A stretch of 17,283 nt of DNA from Christiangramia sp. (GCA_024644145.1 JAHELO010000001.1:1-17283); one strand, 5' to 3'. Counted from the stretch's first letter, positions 8,624 to 16,236 are shown. Made by a program: numbers and translations. The notes: a model not told the origin generated them from the letters alone.

Positions 8624-8631
8624 CAAATTTA
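8624..8631 (-). promoter_or_regulatory. Bacteroidota-type -7 element of prfA
   Basis: The minus strand reads TAAATTTG followed by C, a perfect TAnnTTTG, 24 bases before the prfA ATG. A clear TTG at the -33 position is not seen. Confidence 0.6.
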
Positions 8632-8671
8632 CGATAATTTGTGTGAAAATTCAGAGAAAGCTGCAATGGCT

Positions 8672-8803
8672 TTATTTTAAGATATTCTGGCCTTGCTTTA
8701 GGTATTCACAGGCTATTTTCTCCTTGTTGTGAACAGGTATTTTTATTGCTGTATTATCTTCTATCAGATAAGAGATCTTACCGGGGACGGGGGAGCGAGA
8801 AAA
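8672..8803 (-). pseudogene. Possible remnant of a decayed gene (no start codon)
   Basis: The minus strand has an open stretch of 43 codons bounded by TAA on both sides. Its last 34 codons read like a real soluble protein tail (KISYLIEDNTAIKIPV, then HNKEKIACEYLKQGQNILK and stop), but there is no ATG, GTG or TTG in frame. Just upstream comes an unusual G-rich run (plus strand GGGGACGGGGG, 8783-8793) in this AT-rich genome. The stretch could be the 3' end of a gene lost by deletion, or chance. I do not recognise the family. Confidence 0.25.
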
Positions 8804-8845
8804 TTAATTATAACAGGATGATTTGTCATATTTAAAGCAAAACAA

Positions 8846-9532
8846 CTAAGCTACTTCAATTTCACTGATACTTTTAATCTTTTCCCGGGAGTATAGGACC
8901 AAGGCGCCAAGTCCTGTAATATTAGTTAGTCTGTCCAGATAAAAGAATTCCTGAAATCCCAAATAATACGCGTTATAATAGAAAATATCAGACAGGATAA
9001 ATCCGAATGAAACCACAACCAGGAAAAATGCTTTTTTATCAGAATACCTGTTTAAGTAAGAAAGACAGGTTGCACCTAATACCAGTGAAATTATCCCAAG
9101 AAGGTAAAACAACACCAGGAAAATGAAATTTTGGTCTGAGGCAGGTAATGATTCAGCCATCTCGTTAATGAGGTAAAGGTCAATAACAATAGTGAATACT
9201 GCTATGGATAACGTAATTAGGTTCAATTTGAGTTTGGATAATGACGGTACTATTACCTGGATCAATAATAAATAGGCCAGTATTCTTGAGACATACACAG
9301 AATTTTTTAAGAAAGGTATTTCATAATAAATAAGAAAAAAGTCACACAACGTAAATAGAATAACGATCCACAACAGGCGTTTACTCTGTAAATATTTTGA
9401 AATATAAATAAAAAGAACGATGAGGGTAGATGCAAATCTAAACCACCGGTCTGTATGATTATCTAAATAATAAATGGCCGAAAAATTGGCTATAATGAGT
9501 AGACTCATTAGTAGGGTAAACCAGAATTTCAT
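8846..9532 (-). CDS. Multi-pass membrane protein, weakly YhhN-like
   Basis: The 228-residue product is hydrophobic nearly throughout, with about seven or eight predicted membrane segments separated by short loops (for example FWFTLLMSLLIIANFSAIYY at the start, then stretches ending in KYLQSKR, KLKLN, and RYSDKK before FLVVVSFGFILSDIFYYNAY). The size, segment number and the aspartates inside membrane segments (FTLCDFFLIYYEI and FILSDIFYY) recall the YhhN/TMEM86 lysoplasmalogenase family, but the likeness is weak and I would not assign an enzyme activity from it. It follows purM on the same strand after 88 bases that include two small hairpins. The start ATG at 9532 is the only one that keeps the first segment whole. 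Confidence 0.75.
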   Translation of the reverse strand: MKFWFTLLMSLLIIANFSAIYYLDNHTDRWFRFASTLIVLFIYISKYLQSKRLLWIVILFTLCDFFLIYYEIPFLKNSVYVSRILAYLLLIQVIVPSLSKLKLNLITLSIAVFTIVIDLYLINEMAESLPASDQNFIFLVLFYLLGIISLVLGATCLSYLNRYSDKKAFFLVVVSFGFILSDIFYYNAYYLGFQEFFYLDRLTNITGLGALVLYSREKIKSISEIEVA

Positions 9533-9541
9533 TTGAATATT

Positions 9542-9566
9542 TAGCTTTTAGCTAATTTTTAATTAG
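9542..9566. repeat. Two adjoining small inverted repeats before the membrane protein gene
   Basis: TAGCT (9542-9546) pairs with AGCTA (9550-9554), and CTAATT (9552-9557) pairs with AATTAG (9561-9566); both have 3-base loops and they share three bases, so only one could form at a time. They lie 10-34 bases upstream of the membrane-protein start, inside its probable leader. Possible regulatory switch or chance. Confidence 0.3.
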
Positions 9567-9620
9567 GGATCTATTTTCAGTATTATAGTGGGGCAAACGT
9601 CTTCAGCATTAATTTCAGAA

Positions 9621-10802
9621 CTATTTATATTCATAAGTCCCATGCTCACTTTTAATAGTAAGTTTTTTATTCTTTGAAGCTTCTACTCTCCCAATTATTT
9701 TAGCATCTACATTAAAGGATCCTGAAATTTCGATGATCTTAGTAGCAAGGCTTTCATCCACATACAATTCCATACGATGCCCCATATTAAAGACCTGGTA
9801 CATCTCTTTCCAATCTGTCCCGCTTTCCTCCTGAATGAGTTTAAACAACGGTGGAGTATTAAAAAGATCATCCTTGATGATGTGGTTTTTGTCTATGAAA
9901 TGAAGGATCTTGGTTTGTGCTCCTCCACTACAATGTACCATCCCATCAATTTTTTCACTTCCTACCTCTTCTAAAATCTTTTTTATCACCGGCGCATAAG
10001 TTCGGGTGGGTGAAAGCACCAGTTTTCCTGCGTCTACCGGACTATTCTCAATGCTGTCAGTTAATTTTTTAGTACCTGAATAAACGAGCTCTTCGGGGAT
10101 GGAATTGTCATAACTTTCCGGGTATTTTTCAGCAAGGATTTTGGAGAAAACGTCATGCCGGGCTGAAGTTAACCCATTACTTCCCATTCCTCCATTGTAT
10201 TCCTTTTCATAACTGGCCTGCCCAAAGGAAGCCAGACCTACGATCACATTTCCAGGTTTGATATTAGCATTATCTATAACTTTATCTTTCGGCATACGGG
10301 CTGTTACGGTAGAATCTACAATGATCGTACGCACGAGGTCACCAACATCTGCCGTTTCCCCTCCAGTGGAATGAATCTCCACGCCAAACTCCTTTAGCTC
10401 AGCGATTAGTTCTTCGGTACCATTAATAATGGCCGAAATCACCTCCCCGGAGATCATGTTCTTATTTCTGCCAATTGTAGAAGACAAAAGAATATTGTCC
10501 GTCGCACCCACACAAAGCAGATCATCTATGTTCATAATAAGTGCATCCTGGGCAATCCCCTTCCACACAGAGATATCTCCGGTTTCTTTCCAGTACATGT
10601 AAGCTAAAGACGATTTTGTTCCAGCACCATCTGCATGCATGATAAGGCAATGATCTTCACTACCCGTAAGATGATCTGGTACGATCTTACAAAAGGCTTT
10701 AGGAAAAAGCCCTTTATCTACGTTTTTTATAGCATTATGAACATCCTCTTTGCCGGCTGAAACACCTCTACCGGAGTATCGTTTGCTTACTTCTTTACTC
10801 AT
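9621..10802 (-). CDS. purM: Phosphoribosylformylglycinamidine cyclo-ligase (AIR synthetase)
   Basis: This cytoplasmic enzyme closes FGAM to aminoimidazole ribonucleotide with ATP in de novo purine synthesis. Family motifs are clear: DGAGTKS (58-64; the usual DGVGTK), the conserved D-and-G pattern AQDALIMNIDDLLCVGA (84-100), and GGETADVGD (147-155). At 393 residues it is longer than the ~345-residue E. coli type, as is common in Bacteroidota. The N-terminus SKRYSGRGVSAGKEDVHNAI is also typical of AIR synthetases. A perfect -7 element (10822-10829) precedes the ATG, and the GSIII terminator stands just upstream, so purM has its own promoter. Other purine genes are not adjacent. Confidence 0.97.
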   Translation of the reverse strand: MSKEVSKRYSGRGVSAGKEDVHNAIKNVDKGLFPKAFCKIVPDHLTGSEDHCLIMHADGAGTKSSLAYMYWKETGDISVWKGIAQDALIMNIDDLLCVGATDNILLSSTIGRNKNMISGEVISAIINGTEELIAELKEFGVEIHSTGGETADVGDLVRTIIVDSTVTARMPKDKVIDNANIKPGNVIVGLASFGQASYEKEYNGGMGSNGLTSARHDVFSKILAEKYPESYDNSIPEELVYSGTKKLTDSIENSPVDAGKLVLSPTRTYAPVIKKILEEVGSEKIDGMVHCSGGAQTKILHFIDKNHIIKDDLFNTPPLFKLIQEESGTDWKEMYQVFNMGHRMELYVDESLATKIIEISGSFNVDAKIIGRVEASKNKKLTIKSEHGTYEYK

Positions 10803-10821
10803 GATTTTTTCTTAGAGGCCT

Positions 10822-10829
10822 CAAAGATA
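10822..10829 (-). promoter_or_regulatory. Bacteroidota-type -7 element of purM
   Basis: The minus strand reads TATCTTTG, a perfect TAnnTTTG, 19 bases before the purM start codon; the expected leader is therefore very short. No clear TTG at -33. Confidence 0.6.
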
Positions 10830-10872
10830 ATTAGTTTAAACAGTTCTGATAAATTATATACAGACTTTAAAT

Positions 10873-10903
10873 AAAAAAAGCCACGCGTAGGGAGCGTGGC
10901 TTT
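10873..10903 (-). terminator. Rho-independent terminator of glnN
   Basis: On the minus strand AAAGCCACGC pairs with GCGTGGCTTT around a 7-base loop (arms 10877-10886 and 10894-10903), followed by a run of seven Ts (10879-10873). It lies 28 bases beyond the glnN stop codon. Confidence 0.9.
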
Positions 10904-10931
10904 AAGTAAATGAATTTAGTTTAACAGAATG

Positions 10932-13118
10932 TTATCTTGTAAATAACAACTCTCTGTATTTGGCCAATGGCCACAATTCATCATCTACCAGTAATTCTAA
11001 TTTATCACAGTGGTATCTAATTTCTTCAAAGAAAGGCTTTACATCATCACAATAAGCAAAGGCCTTTTTCTCTACATCTTCGATCTTGTTAGCCACTTTC
11101 CTGGCCTCGATCATAGCATTCACGTTAGAATTGATACTTGCGATATGCGCAGAAATACTTTCTATAATCTCAAGCTGCTCTTTCGCATGTCTTGCATACT
11201 CTTCAGCATAGATCTCTTTAAGGCCACGAACATTTTTGATAAGGATATTCTGATAACGGATAGCGGTCGGGATCACGTGATTTCTGGCAATATCCCCAAG
11301 AATTCGTCCCTCTATCTGTATCCTCATGGCATACTCTTCAAGTTCGATATCATGACGTGCTTCGATCTCTACCTTGTTCATTACCTGTAGATCCTCGTAA
11401 AGCTTTATGGTACTTTTACTAACCTGAGCTTTTAACGCCTGAGGAGTTGTCCTGTTATTACTCAGTCCACGTTTTTTAGCTTCTTTTTCCCATGCTTCTC
11501 CGTAGCCATCACCTTCAAAACGGATCTTTTTCGATTTTTTGATGTATTCTCTCAGGATGTTAAAAATCGCATCATCCTTCTTCATTTTCTTATCCTTGAT
11601 AAGCTTATCTACTTCCACTTTGAATTCCTTCAATTGCTTGGCCATGATACTGTTTATGACAGTCATTGCATTTGCACAATTCGCCAGCGAGCCTACAGCA
11701 CGGAATTCAAATTTATTTCCGGTAAATGCAAAAGAAGAGGTACGGTTTCTATCTGTATTATCTAAAAGGATTTCCGGTATCTTTCCTACTACATTTAATT
11801 TAAGATCGGTTTTTTCCTGAGGAGAAAGTTTCCCATCGGTAACTTTTTCAAGCTCATCCAGAACTTTGGTTAATTGAGAACCAATAAATACTGAAATAAT
11901 CGCCGGTGGCGCTTCATTTGCCCCTAAACGGTGATCATTGGAAGCACTGGCAATTGCCGCTCTCAATAACTCTTCATGATCGTACACTGCTTTAATTGTG
12001 TTCACAAAGAAAGTAAGGAACTGTAAGTTCTTCATAGGTGTTGAACCCGGAGATAGTAAGTTTGTCCCGGTATCTGTGGCCAGAGACCAGTTGTTATGTT
12101 TTCCACTTCCGTTGATACCGGCGAAAGGCTTCTCATGCATTAGTACTGCAAGATTATGTCTTTCTCCAACCTTTTTCATCACATCCATAATAAGTGAATT
12201 ATGGTCTACTGCCAGGTTGGCTTCTTCAAAAATAGGTGCCAGCTCGAATTGATTTGGAGCCACCTCATTATGACGGGTCTTCACAGGAATTCCCAGTTTC
12301 ATACATTCTATTTCCAGATCCATCATAAAAGAGATTGCTCTGGAGGGGATAGAGCCAAAGTAGTGGTCATCTAATTGCTGTCCTTTTGCAGGCGAATGAC
12401 CTAAGAGTGTTCTTCCCGTAAGGGTAATATCTGGTCTGGAAGCAACCAGAGCAGAGTCTATAAGAAAATATTCCTGCTCCCAACCAAGGGTGGCATTTAC
12501 TTTCTTTACGTTTTTATCAAAATATTTTGCCACATCTGTAGCAGCGTTATCTACAGCCTGTAAAGCTCTAAGCAAAGGTGTTTTATTATCTAATGCCTCT
12601 CCTGTATAAGAAACAAATACGGTAGGGATACAAAGTGTAGTACCCCAGATAAACGCCGGAGATGTTGGATCCCATGCTGTATATCCTCGAGCTTCAAAAG
12701 TATTTCGAATTCCTCCACTTGGGAAACTGGAAGCATCAGGTTCCTGCTGCACTAACTGACCGCCGCCAAACTTTTCGATTGCCAGGCCTTCACCAAGTGG
12801 TTCAAAGAAAGAATCATGCTTTTCTGCAGTGGCACCTGTTAATGGTTGAAACCAGTGCGTATAGTGAGTTACCCCCTTTGCAATGGCCCATTCTTTCATT
12901 CCCGTAGAAATATGATCGGCTACATTACGGTCTATCTTTTTCCCTTTGCGCATGGCTTCGATCACATTTTCAAAAGCCTCTTTGGTAAGGAATTGCCTCA
13001 TCACCGTTTCGTTAAAAACGTTAGTGGCAAAAATTTCAGACCTTCTGGCGGGCTCCTGGACCTTCACAGCCTTTCGGTTTAAAGTTTCTTTTAAAGCTTG
13101 AAATCGTAAAGTTGACAT
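10932..13118 (-). CDS. glnN: Glutamine synthetase type III
   Basis: This cytoplasmic enzyme makes glutamine from glutamate, ammonia and ATP. The 728-residue length, far above the ~470 of GSI or ~340 of GSII, and the N-terminal region with GVTHYTHWFQPLTG (82-95) and FPSGGIRNTFEARGYTAWDP (132-151) mark type III. Catalytic motifs in order are GWEQEYF (212-218), KTRHNEVAPNQFELAP (280-295) and KPFAGINGSGKHNNWS (330-345), covering metal, glutamate and ATP sites; a type-III-specific C-terminal extension follows from about residue 560. GSIII forms a dodecamer with subunit rings arranged unlike GSI. It is divergent from glnA (GSII), with a 283-base shared control region, and is followed by a strong terminator. 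GSIII is typically linked to nitrogen status. Confidence 0.98.
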   Translation of the reverse strand: MSTLRFQALKETLNRKAVKVQEPARRSEIFATNVFNETVMRQFLTKEAFENVIEAMRKGKKIDRNVADHISTGMKEWAIAKGVTHYTHWFQPLTGATAEKHDSFFEPLGEGLAIEKFGGGQLVQQEPDASSFPSGGIRNTFEARGYTAWDPTSPAFIWGTTLCIPTVFVSYTGEALDNKTPLLRALQAVDNAATDVAKYFDKNVKKVNATLGWEQEYFLIDSALVASRPDITLTGRTLLGHSPAKGQQLDDHYFGSIPSRAISFMMDLEIECMKLGIPVKTRHNEVAPNQFELAPIFEEANLAVDHNSLIMDVMKKVGERHNLAVLMHEKPFAGINGSGKHNNWSLATDTGTNLLSPGSTPMKNLQFLTFFVNTIKAVYDHEELLRAAIASASNDHRLGANEAPPAIISVFIGSQLTKVLDELEKVTDGKLSPQEKTDLKLNVVGKIPEILLDNTDRNRTSSFAFTGNKFEFRAVGSLANCANAMTVINSIMAKQLKEFKVEVDKLIKDKKMKKDDAIFNILREYIKKSKKIRFEGDGYGEAWEKEAKKRGLSNNRTTPQALKAQVSKSTIKLYEDLQVMNKVEIEARHDIELEEYAMRIQIEGRILGDIARNHVIPTAIRYQNILIKNVRGLKEIYAEEYARHAKEQLEIIESISAHIASINSNVNAMIEARKVANKIEDVEKKAFAYCDDVKPFFEEIRYHCDKLELLVDDELWPLAKYRELLFTR

Positions 13119-13401
13119 ATTTAATATTTAAGTTTTGTGGTGTTTCTATTCAGAAATTATAATACTTATAAGCCGAAAATCAACCGATTATGCGACTTGA
13201 AGTTGCGAATATAGGATTTAACTATTGAAAAATTCAATATTAAAACCTTAAAAAATGCTAAATCTTAAATTTACCCCCTCAAAAAATAGGGTTTAAATAA
13301 AAATTAACATGAATTTGATTTTTGACACCCTGCCATGAAAGGGGTTTAAGATTTAATTAATAATTTTGAGCCTTTAGTCAGTAATTTAAACAATCACTAT
13401 T
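13119..13401. promoter_or_regulatory. Shared control region of glnN and glnA
   Basis: These 283 bases contain both promoters and no gene. For glnN the minus strand has TATATTCG (RC of 13206-13213; one mismatch to TAnnTTTG) with TTG 21 bases upstream (RC of 13235-13237). A perfect 7-bp inverted repeat, TATTGAA (13223-13229) and TTCAATA (13233-13239), covers that -33 box and could be an operator. For glnA the plus strand has TAATTTTG (13361-13368), a perfect -7 element; further upstream TTGACA (13322-13327) lies 17 bases before TTTAAG, a loose sigma-70-like pair. No sigma-54 site is seen. Confidence 0.55.
13361..13368 (+). promoter_or_regulatory. Bacteroidota-type -7 element of glnA
   Basis: TAATTTTG is a perfect TAnnTTTG match 34 bases before the glnA ATG. 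No TTG stands at the expected -33 distance, which may mean that an activator is needed. Confidence 0.5.
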
Positions 13402-14427
13402 ATGAGCACTAAGGCAAAACTTGAGTACATCTGGCTTGATGGATATTATCCCACCCAGAATATGCGAAGCAAGACCAAAATTGAGGATAATTTTAGCGGA
13501 AAGCTGGAAGATTGCCCTGTCTGGTCTTTTGACGGATCATCCACTAAACAGGCTGAAGGAGGATCCTCAGATTGTCTTCTTAAACCGGTAGCGATCTATC
13601 CCGATCCTGCACGCAAAAACGGTTATTTAGTAATGTCTGAAGTGTTAAATCCAGACGGCACTCCCCACAAGTCGAATTCCAGAGCGACCATAGATGACGA
13701 AGATGATGATTTTTGGTTTGGGTTCGAGCAGGAATATTTTATAATGGACACAAAGACTCAATTGCCTCTTGGCTTCCCTATGGGCGGATACCCGGGTCCG
13801 CAGGGGATGTATTATTGCTCTGTGGGCGGAAGAAATACACACGGCAGGAAACTGGTCGAAAAACATGCCGACCTATGCCTGGAGGCAGGGATCAATTTCG
13901 AGGGGATTAATCAGGAAGTTGCCAGTGGACAATGGGAATTTCAGGTTTTTGCCAAAGGAGGTAAAAAAGCAGGTGACGAAGTTTGGGTTGCCCGCTACTT
14001 ATTAGACCGCCTTAGTGAAGATTTCGGGTATTATATCGAGTACCACCCAAAACCTGTAAAAGGTGATTGGAATGGATCTGGAATGCATTGTAATTTTTCA
14101 AATACTTTACTTAGAACCGCCGGTTCAAAAGAAATATATGATGAGGTATGCGAAGCTTTCAGGCCGGTAACTAAAGAGCATATAGCTGTATATGGCGAAT
14201 ATAACGATGAGAGATTAACCGGGCTTCATGAGACTGCCTCCATCAACGATTTCAGTTATGGAGTTTCAGACAGGGGTGCCTCTATTAGAATTCCTATAAT
14301 CACAGTAGAAAAGGGTTACAAGGGCTGGCTCGAAGATCGCCGTCCTGCCTCCAATGCCGATCCTTATAAAGTAGCAGCGAGAATCATAAAAACAGTACAA
14401 ACTGCGGCGGTCCCGGTAAATGCCTAA
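13402..14427 (+). CDS. glnA: Glutamine synthetase type II (eukaryote-like)
   Basis: The 341-residue length and sequence fit the short type II glutamine synthetase, known from eukaryotes and some bacteria, including Bacteroidota. Motifs: LEYIWLDGYY and CPVWSFDGSST (38-48) from the N-terminal beta-grasp domain; the catalytic FGFEQEYF (106-113), NQEVASGQWEF (170-180), GDWNGSGMHCNFS (221-233) for ATP and glutamate, and EDRRPASNADPY (311-322). It makes glutamine in the cytoplasm, as does its divergent neighbour GSIII, but the two belong to distant families. The ATG at 13402 lies 34 bases after a perfect -7 element. The adenylylation loop of GSI is absent, as expected. A strong terminator follows 35 bases after the stop. 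Confidence 0.98.
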   Translation: MSTKAKLEYIWLDGYYPTQNMRSKTKIEDNFSGKLEDCPVWSFDGSSTKQAEGGSSDCLLKPVAIYPDPARKNGYLVMSEVLNPDGTPHKSNSRATIDDEDDDFWFGFEQEYFIMDTKTQLPLGFPMGGYPGPQGMYYCSVGGRNTHGRKLVEKHADLCLEAGINFEGINQEVASGQWEFQVFAKGGKKAGDEVWVARYLLDRLSEDFGYYIEYHPKPVKGDWNGSGMHCNFSNTLLRTAGSKEIYDEVCEAFRPVTKEHIAVYGEYNDERLTGLHETASINDFSYGVSDRGASIRIPIITVEKGYKGWLEDRRPASNADPYKVAARIIKTVQTAAVPVNA

Positions 14428-14461
14428 TTCGCAAAATATTATTCTATGAAAAAGATGAAAG

Positions 14462-14487
14462 AGCCACCCTTACAGGTGGCTTTTTTA
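14462..14487 (+). terminator. Rho-independent terminator of glnA
   Basis: AGCCACC (14462-14468) pairs with GGTGGCT (14475-14481) around a 6-base loop, followed by a T run to 14486. The T run includes the stop codon (TTA on this strand, 14485-14487) of the convergent antiporter gene, so the two ends are packed closely. Confidence 0.88.
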
Positions 14488-15429
14488 TATAATGGTAAGA
14501 ATTATAAAGGTTGAATAGCCCGCCAACAGGATGAATCCTTCTTTCCTCCCCATTTCTGAAAATTTCGGGATTAAAAGCATAGGAAGTAATACGAAAGCTA
14601 TACACAGCATCCAGATCATATCACTGCTCAATATTTCTGAAGATTGTACTACGATAGGATTTATAATAGCTGTTAACCCCAGTACCGAAGCTATATTGAA
14701 TATATTAGAACCTATCAGGTTCCCCAGTGAGATCGCTTTTTCCTTTTTAATAGCAGCTATTAGCGAAGCAGCAAGCTCCGGTACGCTGGTTCCTACCGCA
14801 ATTACCGTCACAGAGACCACCCGTTCACTTATCCCCAGCTGGGTAGCAAGATCTACCGCACCCATAACCAGAAGTTCTGAACCTCCCCAAAGGGCGAAGA
14901 TCCCAATTAACAGCCAGATAGTCATTTTAAAACCTCGAACCTCCCGTAAGGACACATCAACCTCTTCTGCAATTACTTTATCCTTTCTACGAGATCTTTT
15001 GATTAATAAAAATAAATAACCCACAAGGCCTAAGAGCAACGCCCCTCCTTCAATTCGCGTTAAAGTATTATTGCTCTGAAGGAAAAAATAGAGCACAATA
15101 GAAAAAACCATCATTACCGGCCAGTTGATGCGGTAAAAGTCTCTGTCTACCATTAATGGGGAAACCATTGCGGTTAAGCCAAGAACGAGACCAATATTTG
15201 CAATGTTGGATCCAATAACATTCCCTAGTGAAATATCCGAAAAACCATCGATAGCTGCCTGAAGGCTCACCAGAAGCTCAGGAGCAGATGTGGCAAATGA
15301 TACTACGGTAAGGCCAATTACCATCCTGGAGATATTCAGTTTAAGCGAAAGCGCTACTGAAGATCTCACCAGAAACTCCCCTCCTATCACAAGTAATACA
15401 AAGCCAATGAGTAGATATAAAATGCTCAT
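14485..15429 (-). CDS. Na+/Ca2+ exchanger family (CaCA) antiporter, YrbG-like
   Basis: This 314-residue inner-membrane protein has about ten membrane helices in two homologous halves, the hallmark of the Ca2+/cation antiporter superfamily. The first alpha-repeat has FATSAPELLVSL (45-56) and GNVIGSNIANIG (69-80); the second has AVGTSVPELAAS (211-222) and GNLIGSNIFNIAS (236-248). The conserved glutamates E51 and E218 are the expected ion ligands. The central loop (about 144-165, rich in Lys and Arg then acidic) would be cytoplasmic. It should exchange Ca2+ for Na+ or another cation; the exact ions cannot be told. The start at 15429 keeps the first helix, and TATCTTCG (RC of 15444-15451), one mismatch from the -7 consensus, lies just upstream. 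Confidence 0.94.
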   Translation of the reverse strand: MSILYLLIGFVLLVIGGEFLVRSSVALSLKLNISRMVIGLTVVSFATSAPELLVSLQAAIDGFSDISLGNVIGSNIANIGLVLGLTAMVSPLMVDRDFYRINWPVMMVFSIVLYFFLQSNNTLTRIEGGALLLGLVGYLFLLIKRSRRKDKVIAEEVDVSLREVRGFKMTIWLLIGIFALWGGSELLVMGAVDLATQLGISERVVSVTVIAVGTSVPELAASLIAAIKKEKAISLGNLIGSNIFNIASVLGLTAIINPIVVQSSEILSSDMIWMLCIAFVLLPMLLIPKFSEMGRKEGFILLAGYSTFIILTII

Positions 15430-15443
15430 AAAACAAATTTTGG

Positions 15444-15451
15444 CGAAGATA
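15444..15451 (-). promoter_or_regulatory. Probable -7 element of the antiporter gene
   Basis: The minus strand reads TATCTTCG, one mismatch from TAnnTTTG, 14 bases before the start codon. The implied leader is only a few bases long. Confidence 0.4.
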
Positions 15452-15534
15452 TAAGAAAAGCCTTAAAAAGGAGAAAGATCAGGACCATGGTTTTGAGCCT
15501 TATTACCAAAAAATTCAGAATTTTATAAAAATTC

Positions 15535-15542
15535 TATCTTTG
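15535..15542 (+). promoter_or_regulatory. Bacteroidota-type -7 element of the 50-residue protein gene
   Basis: TATCTTTG is a perfect TAnnTTTG, 19 bases before the ATG at 15562. It supports independent expression of this very small gene. Confidence 0.6.
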
Positions 15543-15561
15543 AGAAAACTACTTCCAACAT

Positions 15562-15714
15562 ATGAAAAAACATATTTTCAAAGCTATAGCGAAGCTTAAT
15601 AAAAAGATGTTACCCAGTTATTCAAAAAAAAGACTGGATCTTCAGAAGGCCAGTAAAATCCAGATGGCAATTATAGGCTGGAGACTTTGGGTGACCAAAA
15701 ACGCGTTGGATTAG
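15562..15714 (+). CDS. Conserved-looking small basic protein, 50 residues
   Basis: ATG 15562 opens a frame of 50 codons ending in TAG. The product begins MKKHIFKAIAKLNKKMLPSY, continues with SKKRLDLQKASKIQ, and ends MAIIGWRLWVTKNALD. It is strongly basic with an amphipathic or partly hydrophobic C-terminal segment. I recall very similar ~50-residue flavobacterial proteins sharing the LPSY, DLxKASK and GWRxxVTxxALD parts; some are labelled SsrA-binding protein, but this one lacks the SmpB fold and is far too short, so that label is probably wrong. A perfect -7 element precedes it. Its stop codon interlocks with the apt stop: TTAG at 15711-15714 serves both (TAG here, TAA on the other strand). 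Function unknown. Confidence 0.8.
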   Translation: MKKHIFKAIAKLNKKMLPSYSKKRLDLQKASKIQMAIIGWRLWVTKNALD

Positions 15715-16226
15715 GAATATCGTATTAAAGAAGAAACTCCGTATTGCTTTATTTTTTCCGCACCTTTTAAAAACTCCAGCTCCACCAGAAAATTACACTG
15801 TACGATCTCTCCACCACATCTTTCAATCAATCTACAGGTAGCTTCAGCAGTCCCTCCAGTTGCCAGTACATCATCGTGAAGCAACACTTTTTCCCCTCTT
15901 TTTATAGCGTCTTCATGAATCTCAAGCGTATCACTCCCATATTCCAGGTCATAATCTTCTGCGTGAGTGCTATGGGGTAATTTACCGGGTTTACGCACAG
16001 GAATAAAGCCAGCATTTAATCTCTCAGCTAAAAGCGTGGCAAAAAAGAAGCCCCGTGATTCAATGCCAACCACTTTATCTATATTGGTATGCGGCAGTTG
16101 TTTCATAAACAATTTAACGGCAAGACTCATTGCATCCGGGTCCAGCAACAGTGGAGTGATATCTTTATAATTTACTCCCTTCGTAGGGAAATCGGGGATA
16201 TTCCTGATGTACGATTTTAATTCCAT
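15711..16226 (-). CDS. apt: Adenine phosphoribosyltransferase
   Basis: This cytoplasmic salvage enzyme makes AMP from adenine and PRPP. The 171 residues are the normal length. Motifs: the N-terminal IRNIPDFPTKGVNYKDITPLL (8-28), VGIESRGFFF (53-62), EYGSDTLEIHEDAI (95-108), and the PRPP-binding loop VLLHDDVLATGGTAEAT (114-130), where two acidic residues and the GGT loop hold the ribose phosphate. The start at 16226 matches the family N-terminus. It follows the DUF2461 gene by only 10 bases on the same strand, which suggests one transcript, and it overlaps the small plus-strand gene by 4 bases at the stop codons. No terminator is seen between these two converging genes. Confidence 0.97.
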   Translation of the reverse strand: MELKSYIRNIPDFPTKGVNYKDITPLLLDPDAMSLAVKLFMKQLPHTNIDKVVGIESRGFFFATLLAERLNAGFIPVRKPGKLPHSTHAEDYDLEYGSDTLEIHEDAIKRGEKVLLHDDVLATGGTAEATCRLIERCGGEIVQCNFLVELEFLKGAEKIKQYGVSSLIRYS

Positions 16227-16236
16227 ATTATTAGTT

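Noticed and set aside
8624..8641. Inverted repeat CAAATT / AATTTG over the prfA promoter
   Set aside because: Six-base AT-rich arms with a 6-base spacer are expected by chance in this composition, and one arm is simply the -7 element.
13321..13340. Possible sigma-54 site before glnA (TTGACACCCTGCC)
   Set aside because: The GC element stands about 8 bases from the upstream G rather than the required spacing between GG and GC, and the GG is missing.
14531..15019. Open frame of 162 codons on the plus strand opposite the antiporter gene
   Set aside because: It is the antisense shadow of a clear CaCA antiporter, with Ser/Thr/Ile-rich low-complexity translation and no family features.
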